A stretch of 64,000 bases of DNA from Neelides folsomi (GCA_034687125.1 JAQGBZ010000025.1:1-64000); one strand, 5' to 3'. Counted from the stretch's first letter, positions 26,401 to 40,513 are shown. Numbers and translations are program-made. The notes: a model not told the origin generated them from the letters alone.

Positions 26401-26809
26401 AAAAATAAGAATTTTAATAAAAAATTATGTATTAAGTAATACCATACTAAATTGGTATTATCTGTATTTGGGTACATGTATCAGTAAATATTACTTCTAT
26501 AAAGCTACCTTTAATTTACCTTAAAAATGATAAGGTTTAAAAATTTCGTAGTATTTGGCTATATTGGTTTTCTTACTTTGTTTTCTTATTGTCGTCATCT
26601 GTCTTTGTCATTGTTCATATACGAATTGTCAAGATGAATGATGGATTATCCAATTTTTATATTTATAATCCTATGATTTAATTAGGATTTAATCCTATTT
26701 AGAAATGTCCTCTAAATGATTAATTTTACTATTCACTGGTAATTGGCATCACTGGGAGAAATTGATCTTGGTTGACTTAAGTAATGTAAAACTTTAATGG
26801 GATTGAGAT
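23472..26809. other. Gene-free AT-rich spacer
   Basis: No supported gene between the FAMeT-DM9 gene and the end of the FLVCR-like gene. The open frames at 25387-25614 and 25823-26077 are low-complexity and lack splice or family support. Confidence 0.55.
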
Positions 26810-29800
26810 TTAAGGTATCTGAGGAGTAGAAATTTGTGGGTCGGTGGCTCTCTGAGCGGCCGTTCTTCTCAGATCAGGTTTAATGAGGAAAGTCATGATG
26901 ACTCCGAGAAAGAGAATCCCGCAAAGCCCAATGTTCGCTCCCAAATCTCCCATCGGACTCTCAAAGAGAAAACGCGTCATGGGCGTCATGAGAATCCCAA
27001 ATATTTGAGCTGAGGCGTTCAAAAGCCCTGAAGACGTTCCTTCCGATTCGGGATACGTGAGCTCGGCAGCAAACTCGAACCCAACAGGCAAATAACCCGT
27101 CATGAAGAACCTTTTTTTCAAAATAGGAAATTAAATTACAATCCTCTCGTCGCACCATCGGAAACTTAATTTCCAAAGTTTCGAATGTTCAATTAGCCCA
27201 AGAGTGAATTTACCCCAAGAGAGAGAACATGACGTAGAGGAGAATGATGCTGTTTCCATATGGCAGAGTCAAAGTGTAGCCAATCATGCCAAGGAAGGAG
27301 AAAAAATAAATGAGGAGCGTCGTTTCCCTGAAATTAAATTTCCCGCTTTTAGCTCCAAAACTCTTCATATAACTCATATTTATGCTCAAAGTGTTTCTAA
27401 TTTATTTAACAATGTTTAAAATTCACATAGCATTATCATGTATTATATATGAACTCCAGCTATTACACTCTGTAATACTATTTTGTAAGTGATGAACTTT
27501 CAGTTTAAATTGAATTCCCATTGTAAAATAAAAGTTTCACTTACTTGTACTTTCGAGTTTTATCAAGAACAATTCCCGAAATGACCGAACCGACCATTCC
27601 GCTCACGACAATTGTCAAACCAATCCAACCCGTGTCTTCTTCATTATCCTTTAAAGAACATAGTAATTTCAATAAAGAACATAATTTGAATCGATTGATT
27701 AGAAATGCTGATTGAAGAAAGCAAAGAATTCTAAGAATTTCCCATTCAAAATGAATAGAAATGAAATGAGTCAGACTGAACGTTAAGATGTAAAAGAATG
27801 ACATGAGAGCATTGAGTCTACACAGAAAAACTTTTAAAGTGCCGGGAGGATTTATAGGGAATCTTCCCCTTAGAAAAAAACAATTTATGTTGGGAAAATA
27901 AAACATTCAATTTAGGGAAGAGAAAGGATCTGAATGAAGGTGGAATTAAAGGATTCAAAACTTTTCTCATTGCAAAATAAAAAAAACCTAATTTTGTTTG
28001 AAGATTACCTTTAAAATACAACCCAACTCTGTACAATTGATTACCAACAGATAAGATAAAAACAGTAGAAAAATAAAAAAAACAGTAAAAAATAAAAACA
28101 AACTTATGGTTAGAATTAGTGAAGTGTTAAATAGAGTAATGTAAAATATTTGTAGCAGAAGTGAATTAGTGAATTAAAGAGAAACTTACTGGGAAATACT
28201 TGAGGATGAAATTTGCCAAGAGAGTGGAAATGGCATAGAAAACCCCCACATTCATTCCATAGGATGTAAGAAGAAGGAGATAGCCTTTGTTCGTCAAGAG
28301 TCTCTTGATGGAGTTGACATAAGGTTCTTGTTCTGCCGTGAGAAGAGCCGCTTGAGCGAGACTCGGCGGCGTTGGAGGTTTCTTGTCAAAGACTAATCAC
28401 ATCACATTACTCTTAATCTCATCTCATAAACCTCAATGAATAAATTGAATTTACTCCAACGATAAATTACCAAAAGCTCTAAACTACTAAAAACCATTTT
28501 TGCTAAAAAGAGACTGGGATTTTTTAACAAAATTATTTATTTTCTTAACTATCCATACTTATACTTAATATTGTAATATAGTGTAGATAAATATTGTATT
28601 TACATATGATAAAGATAATTTTAAAGATAAATAAAAAAGGACAAATTGGATCTTGTCATAAATTTGAGATCTTTCTATGAATTATGTGACTTACTTATGA
28701 GGACCAGAACGAAAATGATGGCTGTGATCGTTCCAGTTCCATAAAACATGGTTTGAAATCCTGCTTGGACTTCTTCGGTTGTTGCTCCTTTGACAAGATT
28801 TGGCGGAAGTAAAAATCCCATTGCAACTCCGAGCTGGAAAATGTAATTTAATAATTTAAAAAGGTTTCGAACTTTCCAGATTTTGTCAAAAAATAACCAG
28901 ACACCTTTAGTCTTCACAGAAGACTCCTTCTGTCAATATTTTATTAGATTTCATGACCAAAATTGAATTTTCACGGAACGCGAAAATATCGCGAAAAATC
29001 AGATTGAGTGGTTGCTGTCATTGAATTATTCAATATAAGACATTTCCTCCAATCATCTTTTACCGTTCCTCTCACTTTATTTAAAAGCCTCTCATAGATC
29101 AATTTGCTTTTTTATATTGAAATCTTATAATAGACTTCAGACCCACCCTGTATAATATATACATTATGGTATCTATCTGCAGTAATATTTGTAGTACCTT
29201 GTAAATTGTGTGGGTTTAAAAAAAGTTTATTATCTTTAAAACTATCCCTAAACATTGTAAAAACTTTACTAATTATGTTAGATCTATTGCATTTGAAAAT
29301 CATCACATAGTGTGTAATTATTTCAAAGCTAATTATCACAAAATTAGTTCATTTTTACATTTAAATAGAAAAGTTGATAAAAGTTTTCCCAATTTGGGTG
29401 TGGTTTTATGAAAGAAAATGGGAGTGTTTGAAACTCCGTTTTGACACTTGCCATTATTCCCTTCCATTTCAATTCCTCCTACTTCCTGCTCAAATTCTAA
29501 AGTTATATAATCGTATGTATATCCTGTCATTACACATACGCCGTGTTCAGATTTAAGCTCAACGCAAATTCGATTCTTAATTAAACCTCATAAACTCATA
29601 CTGATATATATATATATATATATATATCATTTGTAAGTAAAATATTCTATAGTCCTAATGACTGATATACAAACGCATTCTACATAAATATATTAAACCC
29701 ATACACATTCTCTTTTGTGCTATCGTGCAGAATTATGAATCTGCAAATAGTGAACTTTGAAAATTAAAATATCGAAAAGGAGGATCATAAAGCGTAACGA

Positions 29801-30895
29801 ATAAGTAGAGAGGCGTGAAGAGGATTTATTATTTTAATTAAAGAAGAATTGATTAAGTAATTAAACAGCCGCAAGAAAGTCATTACTTGATTTCCAAACA
29901 CTCCAATGGAAGTAGCTGTTGAGACTTGATCAGGGCCGAACCAAACTGCAGCAAGAAGGGGCGGAATGCCAAGGATGAAGATTTGAGAAATGGCCACGAC
30001 CGTCTGTCCAAGAAATGCCACCCAAAAGAGATCCGGAGATGCGGAAAAAACTTTAATCCAGGAGCCAAGACACGTCCCAAACGATCCGCAAATAATGGCA
30101 AATCGGAGTCCCTGAAGGGTCAAACACCATGTGGTGAATTTTCATATGAAATTTTCATAAAATCATAAATTTAAGTCTTTAATTAACATTAAATATTATG
30201 ATCAACCTGTCTGTATTATGATTATGATCAACCCAGATGGCATTTACACATTAAGTTTAAGTTTAACATTAAGTTCAAACCTCCGCTCCGAGCAATTCGG
30301 AAATTATTAAACGTTAACCTTTCAATTAAATGGGAAGGAAAGAAATAAACATTAACTCATAAGAAATTAACATTACATTACTTCATTACTAAAACATAAG
30401 TACTTTAAATATTATACCAAGCCTTCTTTAATTATCAGTACAATCTCATTAAAATATTTAATATAGTGAGAATAAATTCCTTATTTGAATAATCTTCTAA
30501 TCTTAAATTTAATCATTCAATCTTTTTAATCTTCTAATCTTAAATTTAATCTTCTAATAGAAATTTTGTATAAAATATAAATATGGATAAAATATATTAA
30601 TTAATATTAAATTCCTTACCCTTTTCTCAAGAATGTAAGTTGCTGGGAAGATGAGTGGGATGTATGAAATCATGTAGATCATAGAAGTCATATCGACCAT
30701 ATATTCGCTCACGTTGAAGAACTTCACCACAGTTGGGTTGATGATTGAAAATTGAATCCATTGAAAGGCGTTTGACATCGAATATGCCACAAACAAACCG
30801 AGGACGAGCCATCGTTTCAAATAAACCGCCGTTTCGGGTCGTTTTGTCACTTCGTCTCCGGCAGTCTCCGGCGGTTTTTCCGGAGAGCTTGCCAT
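26810..30895 (-). CDS. FLVCR/SLC49-type transporter (major facilitator superfamily)
   Basis: Host membrane transporter of 453 residues; relatives FLVCR1/FLVCR2 move choline and have been linked to haem export. Minus-strand exons: 30895-30620, 30111-29887, 28833-28695, 28392-28190, 27648-27545, 27327-27214, 27110-26810; phases close with TAA. Landmarks: [20 protein letters not shown] (first helix), [32 protein letters not shown] across exons 2-3, a cytoplasmic loop rich in Pro and charged residues ([10 protein letters not shown]), [35 protein letters not shown], and [20 protein letters not shown] then [16 protein letters not shown], the strongest family signature. It is shorter than vertebrate FLVCR1 (about 555) mainly at the two ends. 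The acceptor of the last exon (TTGAAAAAAAG) is unusually purine-rich. An acceptor at 30924 implies a 5' non-coding exon. Confidence 0.93.
29604..29627. repeat. (AT)12 microsatellite in an FLVCR-like intron
   Basis: Uninterrupted AT dinucleotides, 24 bases. Confidence 0.95.
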
Positions 30896-30923
30896 TTCGC
30901 CCAGAAGGGAAATCTCTTCCTCG

Positions 30924-33900
30924 CTTTAAAAGTAAAATGAATTTGAATGAGGACCAGACTCACTCAGCTCAGCTCGGCACTCCACTGGACCGAGATGGAG
31001 ATTTCAATTCCTCTTATTAAACAATAAAGTGGGCGGAGGGCCACGAAATTAATTGTTGCTCTCTCACAGGAATCAAACACAATTTTCCTCTATGTATTTA
31101 AACACATAGGAAATGTGAGAGACTTTGAGTGTGTGTATAAAAGATACAAATACGATTTTATGCTCTTTTCTATTGTCTTTGATAATGGAACATTTTTAGT
31201 ATTATTAGTATAGAAAGAGTTAATCAAATATTTGCCATACCATATACTGATACAACTATTGTACAATTTGTATGTATAGTATATACAATTTGTATATGAA
31301 AGAATTTAATTTACTTTCATATTAAAATGAAATTGGATGAAGAAAATATGTCGATTGGTTTTGTAATAAAATTCTTAATAAAGCCATGCAGTAAGTAGCG
31401 TTACGTAAGGTATTTACGTAATTTATATATTTAAATCTTCTATAACTTTTAGAGAATTCTTCAAAATTTCTTACTTCATTTTCAGTTAAATATTTCTTGA
31501 TTTTAAACTTCTTGATCAACTTGTAATACTTACATTGTACAAACTTGATATCATGTTGAATCTTAAGATTAAAAAGTTATAAAAAACAAAGAATTGTTTG
31601 GAAAATGAAATTGGTGAACCGTTTCTGATTTAAAGCTTCTTGGTTTGAAAAGAGGTTTTTGGGAAATGGGAATATTAAGAATGGAAATCCTCCGTGGTTC
31701 ACTCCGTTCGAATTTGGCAAGAAGACAAAAAGGAGCCTTTTGGGATTTTCACCCTTCTTCGGATATAACAATAATGAGTGGAGTGAAGATCCATTTGTGT
31801 AATTTATATCAACATTTTACACTCGACGGAACAAATCAGAGCAAAGATCCCTTTTCTCATTTCTCTCTCCAACCAATTCCTTTCCCTCCAATATTTCTTC
31901 CTTAATGTTTATTTATCTAAATTAATTTTATGTCCCGACTGATATAAATGTCATAAGTTCTTCACCCAAAGAACCTTTTATAGAATTCACTTTAATATTT
32001 CTCTTAATATTCGAACCAACACTAAAAGTAAGAGAGGAAAATGGGAAAGATAAAAGTTAAAATTCGGGAGTTTTAATCTTCACGTCTTTCATTGTATAGA
32101 ATTATAGGAAATGTATCTTATAACAAATATACCATTGGTATAAGGAGTGTATCTGTATATGTATGGTATAAGGATTATTTCCTTTAATGATTCCCGGATA
32201 GATGAAATTTTTCAAATTGATTTCCAGTTGGGAATAAAAGGAAATGAAAATGTTGTAATAAACTCTTAAAACTCTTTTGCACAAAAGTTTCTTTTCCGCT
32301 GTTAAACTCTTGGGACTCTGGAAGGGAATTTCTCTCTATTAACTTTCTTCCTTTTCCAAAGCACCTGAAAGAAGTCAAAGGAGGAAAATGAAGAAGTGAA
32401 CCAAAGACCTCACAAATAAAACCGAATGAAGCTGAAACTCTTAATGAATTGACTGATGATTCTTTTCCTCTAATTGACGACTCTCTTCTAATCTTATCAA
32501 AATACTCTGGTTGGAAAAGCGTTATGCCACAGGCCAAGCAATTATATAAAATACAACAAAATGTGGGAATACTTCACTTATTCTCAAATTGACTTCGGCT
32601 ATACCCAGAAGCTTACTTTTATATCTTTTACATATACCTAAGTATTAGCTATCTGTATATCTCAAGCTATTTAAAAAGAAATACAAGGAAGTTCAATTAC
32701 GTCATTGATTTTCAATTGACCATTTGTTAAATCCTTAAAGACGATTTGGTTCCTTAAATGAATTTTTATTTAAGGAACATTCAATTTTATCTTTATATCA
32801 GTACTTTATACATATAGTTTACAACTATAGTACATATTACTTTGAACTTTTAATAGTACGTACTTAAATGTACTGTGTTGATATTGATAACCTTACTTAC
32901 TTAATATACTATGAGAATTTAAAGTGTTTATATAAAATAGCCTTCATTCGTGACTTTTAATAAAAGTAGTGGAAATTTCAATCTGTCTTGTTCTTGTCTG
33001 TGTCTGGACGACTAACGAGGGCCATTTTTACATATAAGAAAAAACGAGGAGAATTAATTGAAAGTGAAAAGAGCAAAAAGGTTGAGTGGTTACATAAAAG
33101 CTCCTCTATGTATTACTCAACTAAACTCCTCTATTATTATATACAAAGAAAAAAAGAATTTATAAAAATTTAATTCTACTCTACTCGAACATATGAATTA
33201 AATATAGTACATTATGTATTTAGTCTATTTAGAAAGGACATTCAATGAAAAATAATTGGGTGTGTAATGTCACTGTAGTGTAACTGTATACTGTAACTAC
33301 ACTCTACAGTCTTCACACATAGCAATTAGCAATACAATGAATTACAATAGAGTCAAACTGTCCACGTGTTTATGGCTGTTCAAAGTGAAGTGGAAATTTT
33401 ATTATACAAAGTAAATTCAAAGGAAACGTCATTATCAAAATAAAATGTATAAAATAATAATGAATACGGAAAATGAATAAAACACAAGTGGTTGAATTAA
33501 AGTATGTGTTTCACTTTCACGTGGCTTGACTAATAATCACAAATTATTCCATACAATCAAAAGAGCATTTAATAAACTATCACCTAAATACATTGGAGTA
33601 AATACACAAATATGTATGGTATGGTATATGTATACCACAAATATGTATACCATACTTACTTTATATGTATGGTATGGTACATATAAATATATAATTATAC
33701 ATATCTTGTACATCGTAATCAAAATAGTCATTTTAATCAAACAGCAGAAATTTTTATGTTGAGGTCGTAAATTTTCAAGTTGAACCATGGTTCATTAATA
33801 TTATAAATATACCATATTATATGTATGGTATTGTATATAGTGGGGATTGATGGGTAACAATGAATGAATGAGATTGTCCAACTTACATTAGAATTAAACT

Positions 33901-36900
33901 CCCAGACTCTGATTGACACTTCAGATGGACTTTGATGGTCGCAGGGAAGCTCAGACGAGTTGTGGTCCAACGGGATGAATGTTCAATTGGCGAGACTCTC
34001 CAAACAATAAACGTTCAATGCTAAACATATCAACAAGTCCTTCAACTCGCTCTATCTAATATCATAAATATGAAATCTTTAATCATTTTTATTATCTTCC
34101 AAGCTCCTCGTTCTCTCCTACCCAACTACTTCTAATAAACCAGAACAGTTAACAATAATAATAATCTCCTTAATCTTGATTGAAATATACAGATGGTTTC
34201 TTGATTGTACACTCGCTATATTTTCATCCTTTAGACGATTGTCTTCAAAACCGGCAAATAGATAATACTGTTTATATACACAATTGATGTAATTCCAAGT
34301 CGTTAATAAAACATTCTTTAATAACCAATTGTCAACTTATAGGAATTGCCCGAATTGCCAATTCACAATTTTCTTCAATGTAACTTGATATCTACAACCT
34401 TGTGGGTTCAACCAAGGAGTCAAACATGGAAAAATAAAATGGACAAAAAACCATGCGTGCTTTCGTGCCGAAAATATTCTCAATTCTCACACAGAGGAAA
34501 CGTGAGGGAAAATTGCAAAAGAAAATAAATAATTAAAAATAATTATTGAGGAAATTGCCAGGTGGTGGAGCAAATATGGAATTAATTATTGAACCAAGTT
34601 GATTGAGCAAATTAGAAAAGAGAGATGAACTGAATGAGGAAATGTGCTCGTGTGGTGTGAGAGGTTAAAGGAAGTGTGGTGGTGTGGAGGAGTGCAGATC
34701 AGAAGTGGTATCCCTCCTCGAATCAACCCAAAAATATAACAGAGATCTTGCGCATGGAGGAACTGGGAGACACAGAATTTCGCAAAATTATTTTATTGAT
34801 TCCAAACTGAATAGAAACCGGGAACGGGAAAGTTGTACAGAAGTACAAAAGTACAGACAGTAAATAAAACTACTTTTCCAATACTCACATTAACAACATA
34901 TTTCAAATAGAAGTGATAGTGAGTAATGAGTAAAAGCCATTCTGATCAATACGATTTTTCTTTATTATTAACCACGCTCCTGTGCACGGAATCAATAAGA
35001 AGCGAAAGATACACAGCATTTATTAAACCTTCATATAAATTTTGATTTTTATTTCCCCTTGAACAATATTTACAATCACTTGAATCACATATGGTATATA
35101 TTTAATATACCATAACCATATGTTAAGCACCATGTGTACCATATAAGTAAGTCTTAAGTGTAAAATATATGGTACATATATGGCACATATTGATGTGATT
35201 CTGTGGCCTTTTATTACTTTATAAAGAAAAATCTCTCATGTGAGTCTGAATTACAATCATCTTAACTTTATTCTTAAGACGAGTCGTAAAATCCTTTTAT
35301 TATTATTAAAACTTGAGAAAGCTTCTTATCTCAGGGATGAACGGGAGCACATAAATTCATATTGTTGTTTTCTCCCCATCCGCTTTTCACCCGATTGAGA
35401 CGTTTTAAAGATGAAGAAAAACTCATTTCTTAGCGAGAGTGAAAAGAGTTGTTGGGTGAAAATAAAGTGAGTTTGATATTGAAAGGATTTTCCTAACTGG
35501 CTTTTTCTCCCTTCAAATCTCTTCACCCTCCTTGATTATAAAAGTGTTCAATTGCTCAAAGCCAATTTCCAATTCAAGTCTCATCAAATGGATTTGGAAA
35601 GCGGCTGAAGATCCATTCAATGGAATTCTAATATCATTTCAACAAGGGAAAATTCCTCATTTTCTTAGGCGGCATTTACATAATTGAATTAATTCGTTTG
35701 ATTATCAAACCTATGGAAGCAGGTGAACATTGGATCCAGGGATTTACCATTGTTGAAACTTCATCAATTTCTAATCTCATAAAATAACAATCATGCAAAT
35801 ATGACAATTATGAATGTAAATTTAATAGCTTTATGATAAAAGATGTTACATAAAATTTATCATTTCAAGATCATGCAAATACATTGTTTAACGGCCTTTG
35901 CACATTTAAAATGAGAATTATTACCTGCTTTCATAATACATATTTAATGTACTTATAAATGTATAATAATAATGATAACTTTTTTATATACCTAGTTTAT
36001 TATATTTTGAGAATTTAATTTTGGCATATTCTTAACGTCGTTTGCTTTATAAATTAAAATTTATTATATTATTAGAATTAACATTAACAGTTAATAGGTG
36101 ATCCCGGAAGATTAAATTAAAAAATTAGTTCATATTTTCATATATCGTTAGGATTGTTAATGCAATGTGGATTGACAAGGATTCCTAGTTCTGACATTCC
36201 CAGAGTTCATTGGCACGCAAGGAGTAAATATACAGAGTGGGAATCTCTCGAGTTAAAACAGACGAACAGAAGAACAGATATTTTACATTTACACACAATA
36301 CGTGCTTTTCTCTCTTTTCAATACTTTCCTAAAATTGACACATTTCCAAAGACTTTTAAAGCATTTACTATTTTCTCTCTTCGAACCATTTCAATTGGTA
36401 TCGTTAAATGTGATAACATTGGCTAAATAAGCTTTTAACCGTTTTTTACTTTGAAATACTATTTTAGTTTGTTTCAAATCGCTCAACATTTTAAACATTA
36501 GATAAAATAATATTATATTGGAATCATATTTTTGTGAGTTTGTGAATTTGTAAAATTCGGGGTTTGTATTATTAGCATTCATCCAGACTGTTAAATTGAC
36601 GCCAAAAATCAATAATTCGTTAAGTGCCAAGTACAGGGTTGTAAATAGAGGAAGCTTTTTGAACTTTGGACTTTATTTTTTATCTTTTGTGTCTGGTCGA
36701 TTGAAGCTGAAAAGAGGAGAGGAAGAGACGAATTTGGAGCGGAAGAAACTATTTCGCTTCTCATCACTTCCCCATTATTTTGCCAATCTTCGATCTCTTG
36801 GAATGTTAAAAACCTATCCAACTTTGATCAAATCTTAAATACTCCCATCAAGTAAATCTGCTGCAAGTAAAACTCTGGAAGTCTACAAGTGAAAAATCAA

Positions 36901-36902
36901 AA
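30924..36902. other. Spacer between FLVCR-like and RMDN genes
   Basis: Apart from the candidate leader exon near 33.9-34.1 kb, no gene is supported. GC-richer patches at about 31640-31760, 32200-32540, 34600-34790 and 35330-35660 hold short open frames without family resemblance. The stretch 36640-36900 may contain the RMDN leader. TATGGTA/TACCATA-rich islands occur near 33600-33700 and 35090-35180. Confidence 0.45.
33887..34060 (-). other. Candidate 5' non-coding exon (FLVCR-like gene)
   Basis: On the minus strand a GC-richer block ends at 33887 in AAT|GTAAGT, an excellent donor. The next good acceptor in the same direction is TTTTAAAG at 30924, just before the FLVCR-like start codon. The block has open frames (for example VEGLVDMFSIERLLFGES, ending in TGA) but none fits a known protein, so a leader exon is the simplest reading. 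The upstream limit is a guess. Confidence 0.3.
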
Positions 36903-39900
36903 ATGCAAAGTATTTGTTTAAAAAGTCTCAAACATTCTTCACTACAAAAATTCATCAACTTGAATGTAAATAAAACTTGAATAAATCAATATTTTTAAAT
37001 CAATAAATAATTATAATTTCTCTTTAATTAATTTTTATTTAGTTTACCATTTTATTTATTATGACATTTTTAATTGTAGTTTAATTATTCATAATGTAAT
37101 TTTTAATTTAGATTCCAAATCGAGCTTATTTATTATCACACAATATACAGAGTTTAAGAACCAAGTCATTAAATCGACCAAATCCAAGAAAAATCTTTGA
37201 ATCTCTTTTGAGTCGGAAAAGAGTTTTATTTGGTCTTCCCATCTTACTTGCAGCCGTTCCAAAAGAAGAAAAGAAGAAAGAAGTGCGAATTATCAAAATC
37301 CTCAATCCTCGGTCTCCTCCCGAGTTAAAAAAGTCCATCGAGGCGGCTGACGATTTGTATGAAGCGTACATTAACGGACAAACTGAGCTTCTTGGCCAAC
37401 TCTACGAAAACCTCTCAAACCTTCGGGTATTTCCCCAACATTGAAATATTTTATGGACAAATATTTTATGAGAATTTTGGCACAGAGCTCTGGAAAGTCA
37501 TTCAAATTCCCATTTAAGGTCTTAAAATATCTTGATATTTTCTTTTGAATTCTATTAGAAATTTATAGGCTTGGAAGCTAAAACCTTAAAACCCTATCAT
37601 ACTTATCCCATTCTATTTTATATCCTTACTTAAAAAACGATCCCTTAATGGTGAATTTGTATTTAAAAAAATCCTCGTGGCTTTGTAATATAAAAAAATA
37701 TCCTAGATATAAATACCATACCGTATAAAAACCATATAAAAATACACCATATAAATATACCATATAAAAATATCTTTATAGATATAAATCCACTATATAA
37801 AAAATATATAGTATACGTATCTTCTGTATAAAAATAGTATTTGTATTGAAAAAATTCTAAAAAAGTGTAATTTTGGGTCAGGGGACGGAAGAACCCGAGG
37901 TTTTATGGCGTTTGGCACGAGCAATCTACGAGAAATCCAAAGGAGCCAACGGAGCTGAGAAGAAAAATCTGTTAGAAGATGGATTTTCTCTTATGCAAAC
38001 GGCCCTTGCCCGGGATGAACAGAATTTTGCCGTCCACAAGTGGATGGCCATTTTCCTCAACGCAGTGAGTGGCCTCAAAGGAACCAAAGAACAAATCACT
38101 CAACTAAAAAATGTCAGAGCCCACATGGAAGTAAGTTGTCTTTTTTACATAAATTTCATATACTGATACTTTATAATAAACATCTGTAGTATATTCCGAG
38201 AACTCGTACTTAAACGATATGAAGGATTCGCACATTTATACTTTCACGTCCCATTTCTCTTCTTCAACAATTTGTATGCTGAGAAAGATTGTAATTTTGA
38301 TTTAAGTATGTCTTTTATATGCGAAGACTCCGCATGTCAAAAGTTCACTTTTTCACTTCACAAACTTTTAAACATAAAAATTTCCAAAGTTTTTCTCAGA
38401 TTGTTCAATCTCATTTCATAAAAGCTGGTCCATTTTTATACATGTTTTTTTCCTTTGATAACTTACAAGATGTTGGCAAATACAATTTGGATAAATATTA
38501 CTAAAGTCTTATAAATGCGATAGTATTGTATTTCTTTAAATTAAAATATGATCTACAATATGATTTAATCCCTTAACCATATTTATGGGACCACTTTTCT
38601 CGTTTAAATAACTTTTTTTATTAATCAACCAATTTTCATGAAATTTGAGCCCAATAAGGAGAATATCATGTAGTTTAAGGGGAAAAAAGGTTAGGTGTCA
38701 AAGGTTGGCTTAAATGCACTTCTTGAGTCGATATCACCAAACGTCAATCGCAGCCTTTTTCACTATATGAATCATTTATGGAGTTTGGTTATGATGTTAT
38801 ATCGAATTGCCAGCATCCAGTTCGGACCTAAATCCATTAGACAACTAAAAATATGGTACCAAATAGAAGCAAAGGTCAATGCGAAACTAAATCAAACAAT
38901 CGAATGATTATATAAGTTTTAAAAAGAGAATGGAAAAATTTTCTAATGGACAAAATCCGCTCGCGATTGACGATTGGTGACCGCGGCTTAAGAAGTGCAT
39001 CGAAGCTGATGGGGTGACCTTTGACACCCAACCTTTTTTTGCCTTATACTACATAAGATTATACATATTAGGTTCAATTTTCATGACATTTTGTTGATTA
39101 ATTAAAAATTTAATTATATGAGAATATAATTAACCCCGTAAATATGGTTAAGGGATTATATGATCTAAATATGTATAAGAAAAGATCCTAAAATATGTAA
39201 TATAATACCATTATGTAATATAATACCATTATGTAATATAATACCATTATGTAATATAATATTTATATGGAGGTTTAAAGGTAAAAGAGTAAATAAAGAA
39301 AATAGGAGAATTTATCTAAAACTTCATTTGAGCTCTCTTTTGAGAACTTAAAGAGTTTCCGCCTTGCTTGGCTTCAGCGAAATTCAACATCTTTTGAGAA
39401 AATGTGCGAGAGAGTGAAAGTTGCGAACTTCCGTCCGTTTTCTCCCTTTTGCTGTCGAAAGTTAAAAATGTGTGGAAATAAATACAAAAACGAGGATTTG
39501 AAAGCATAATGGAAATTCTTTTATAAATTCTGGAAACTCAACTTGTCAACTTGTCAACTTATTTTGTATTTTCATTTATTTATTTATTCATTTCAGAGGG
39601 CCATTGAATTGAACCCGAAGGATCCTACAGCAGTTTATTTGCTTGGAAATTGGTATGAATATTTCAAATCTCTTTTAAATCTTTTTTGATCAATTCCTTG
39701 AATTTTTAGCAAATATTTAATGTTGGATTACTATTGAAGATCTAAGTTCAATATTGATGAAAAAAATTCATTTTAATTTTACTTTATTCAATTTTACTTT
39801 ATATGAAAAATCAATTTAATTTAATTGATTTACTTAAAAAAATTGCATTTTTTAAATTGTTACATTTACGATTAGTTAATTTTGTGACTTGGGACATTTA

Positions 39901-40513
39901 AAGCATTTAAATGTAGAAAATTAATTTAAGTAAAATGATTCGGGTCGTTGTGAGTAATGGAACAATTTGGGAATTTCAATTAGGTGCTATTCGGTCGCCG
40001 AAGTTCCCTGGTACCAGAGGAAAGTAGCGGAAACGATCTTCGCAACACCCCCGACATGCTCCTATAAAGAAGCTGCAGACCATTTCATCAAAGCAGAGAA
40101 TTTGGAACCGCTCTTTTACAGGTATTTTCCATTAACACTAATGAAAATTTTGTCGACTAAATGTTCCCCCTAACAAACTAAATGTATGTGTAAGTGGTAC
40201 GTCAATTTTATTTCCAGTATGAACCTTTTAATGCTTGCGAAAAGTTTCCTGCGAATTGGGAATAAAGTACAAGCGGAAGAATTTCTACAAATTCTGAATA
40301 ACTTCAACTGCGGAACACAGGAAGACAAAGATGTATGTTATACAGCTTATGCATATTAAAATATTTTATTATATTTTCACTTATTTTTAGTACTTTTTTA
40401 CAATAAACCCCTCGAGTCATTTTTTATAACTTTTTTTACGTATTTTAATCCTACAGGCAAAAAAAGAAGGAGACGAACTTTTGGAAAAACTTCGTAAAGA
40501 GAAAAAAGCTTGA
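36903..40513 (+). CDS. Regulator of microtubule dynamics protein (RMDN1-like)
   Basis: Predicted 330-residue TPR-like protein of the RMDN (FAM82) family, which binds microtubules; family members sit on mitochondria or the spindle. Exons: 36903-36965, 37112-37426, 37882-38130, 39597-39652, 39984-40121, 40218-40332, 40457-40513; phases close with TGA. The first exon (MQSICLKSLKHSSLQ...) is short and inferred from start codon, donor and phase. The N-terminus is basic and Ser/Leu-rich, followed by a hydrophobic run (VLFGLPILLAAVP), fitting mitochondrial targeting or anchoring. Family landmarks: AADDLYEAYINGQ, EVLWRLARAIYEKSKG, NFAVHKWMAIFLNAVSG, RAIELNPKDPTAVYLLGNWC, EVPWYQRKVAETIFATPP and KAENLEPLFYSMNLLMLAKS. 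Human RMDN1 is 314 residues. A putative mobile element lies in intron 3. Confidence 0.92.
38567..39157. mobile_element. Long-inverted-repeat element in RMDN intron 3
   Basis: A left arm (38567 to about 38750) is matched in inverse orientation by a right arm (about 38963-39157). Both begin AATCCCTTAACCATATTTA from outside, share TTAATCAAC, TCATGAAA and GGTGTCAAAGGT, and meet at GTCAATCGC. A unique centre of about 210 bp lies between. Arms are diverged but clearly related over nearly 190 bp. Probably a non-autonomous DNA transposon or fold-back element; the 70-codon frame at 38695-38907 across the left arm and centre is not recognised. Target-site duplications are unclear. Confidence 0.7.
39195..39260. 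repeat. 18-bp tandem repeat
   Basis: ATGTAATATAATACCATT is repeated three times exactly (39195, 39213, 39231), with a partial fourth copy. It lies just beyond the inverted-repeat element in the same intron. Confidence 0.92.

Noticed and set aside
37208-37444. Reading the RMDN gene as starting inside its second exon
   Set aside because: There is only a TTG there; the exon is open further upstream to an acceptor at 37111, and an ATG exon at 36903-36965 joins in phase.
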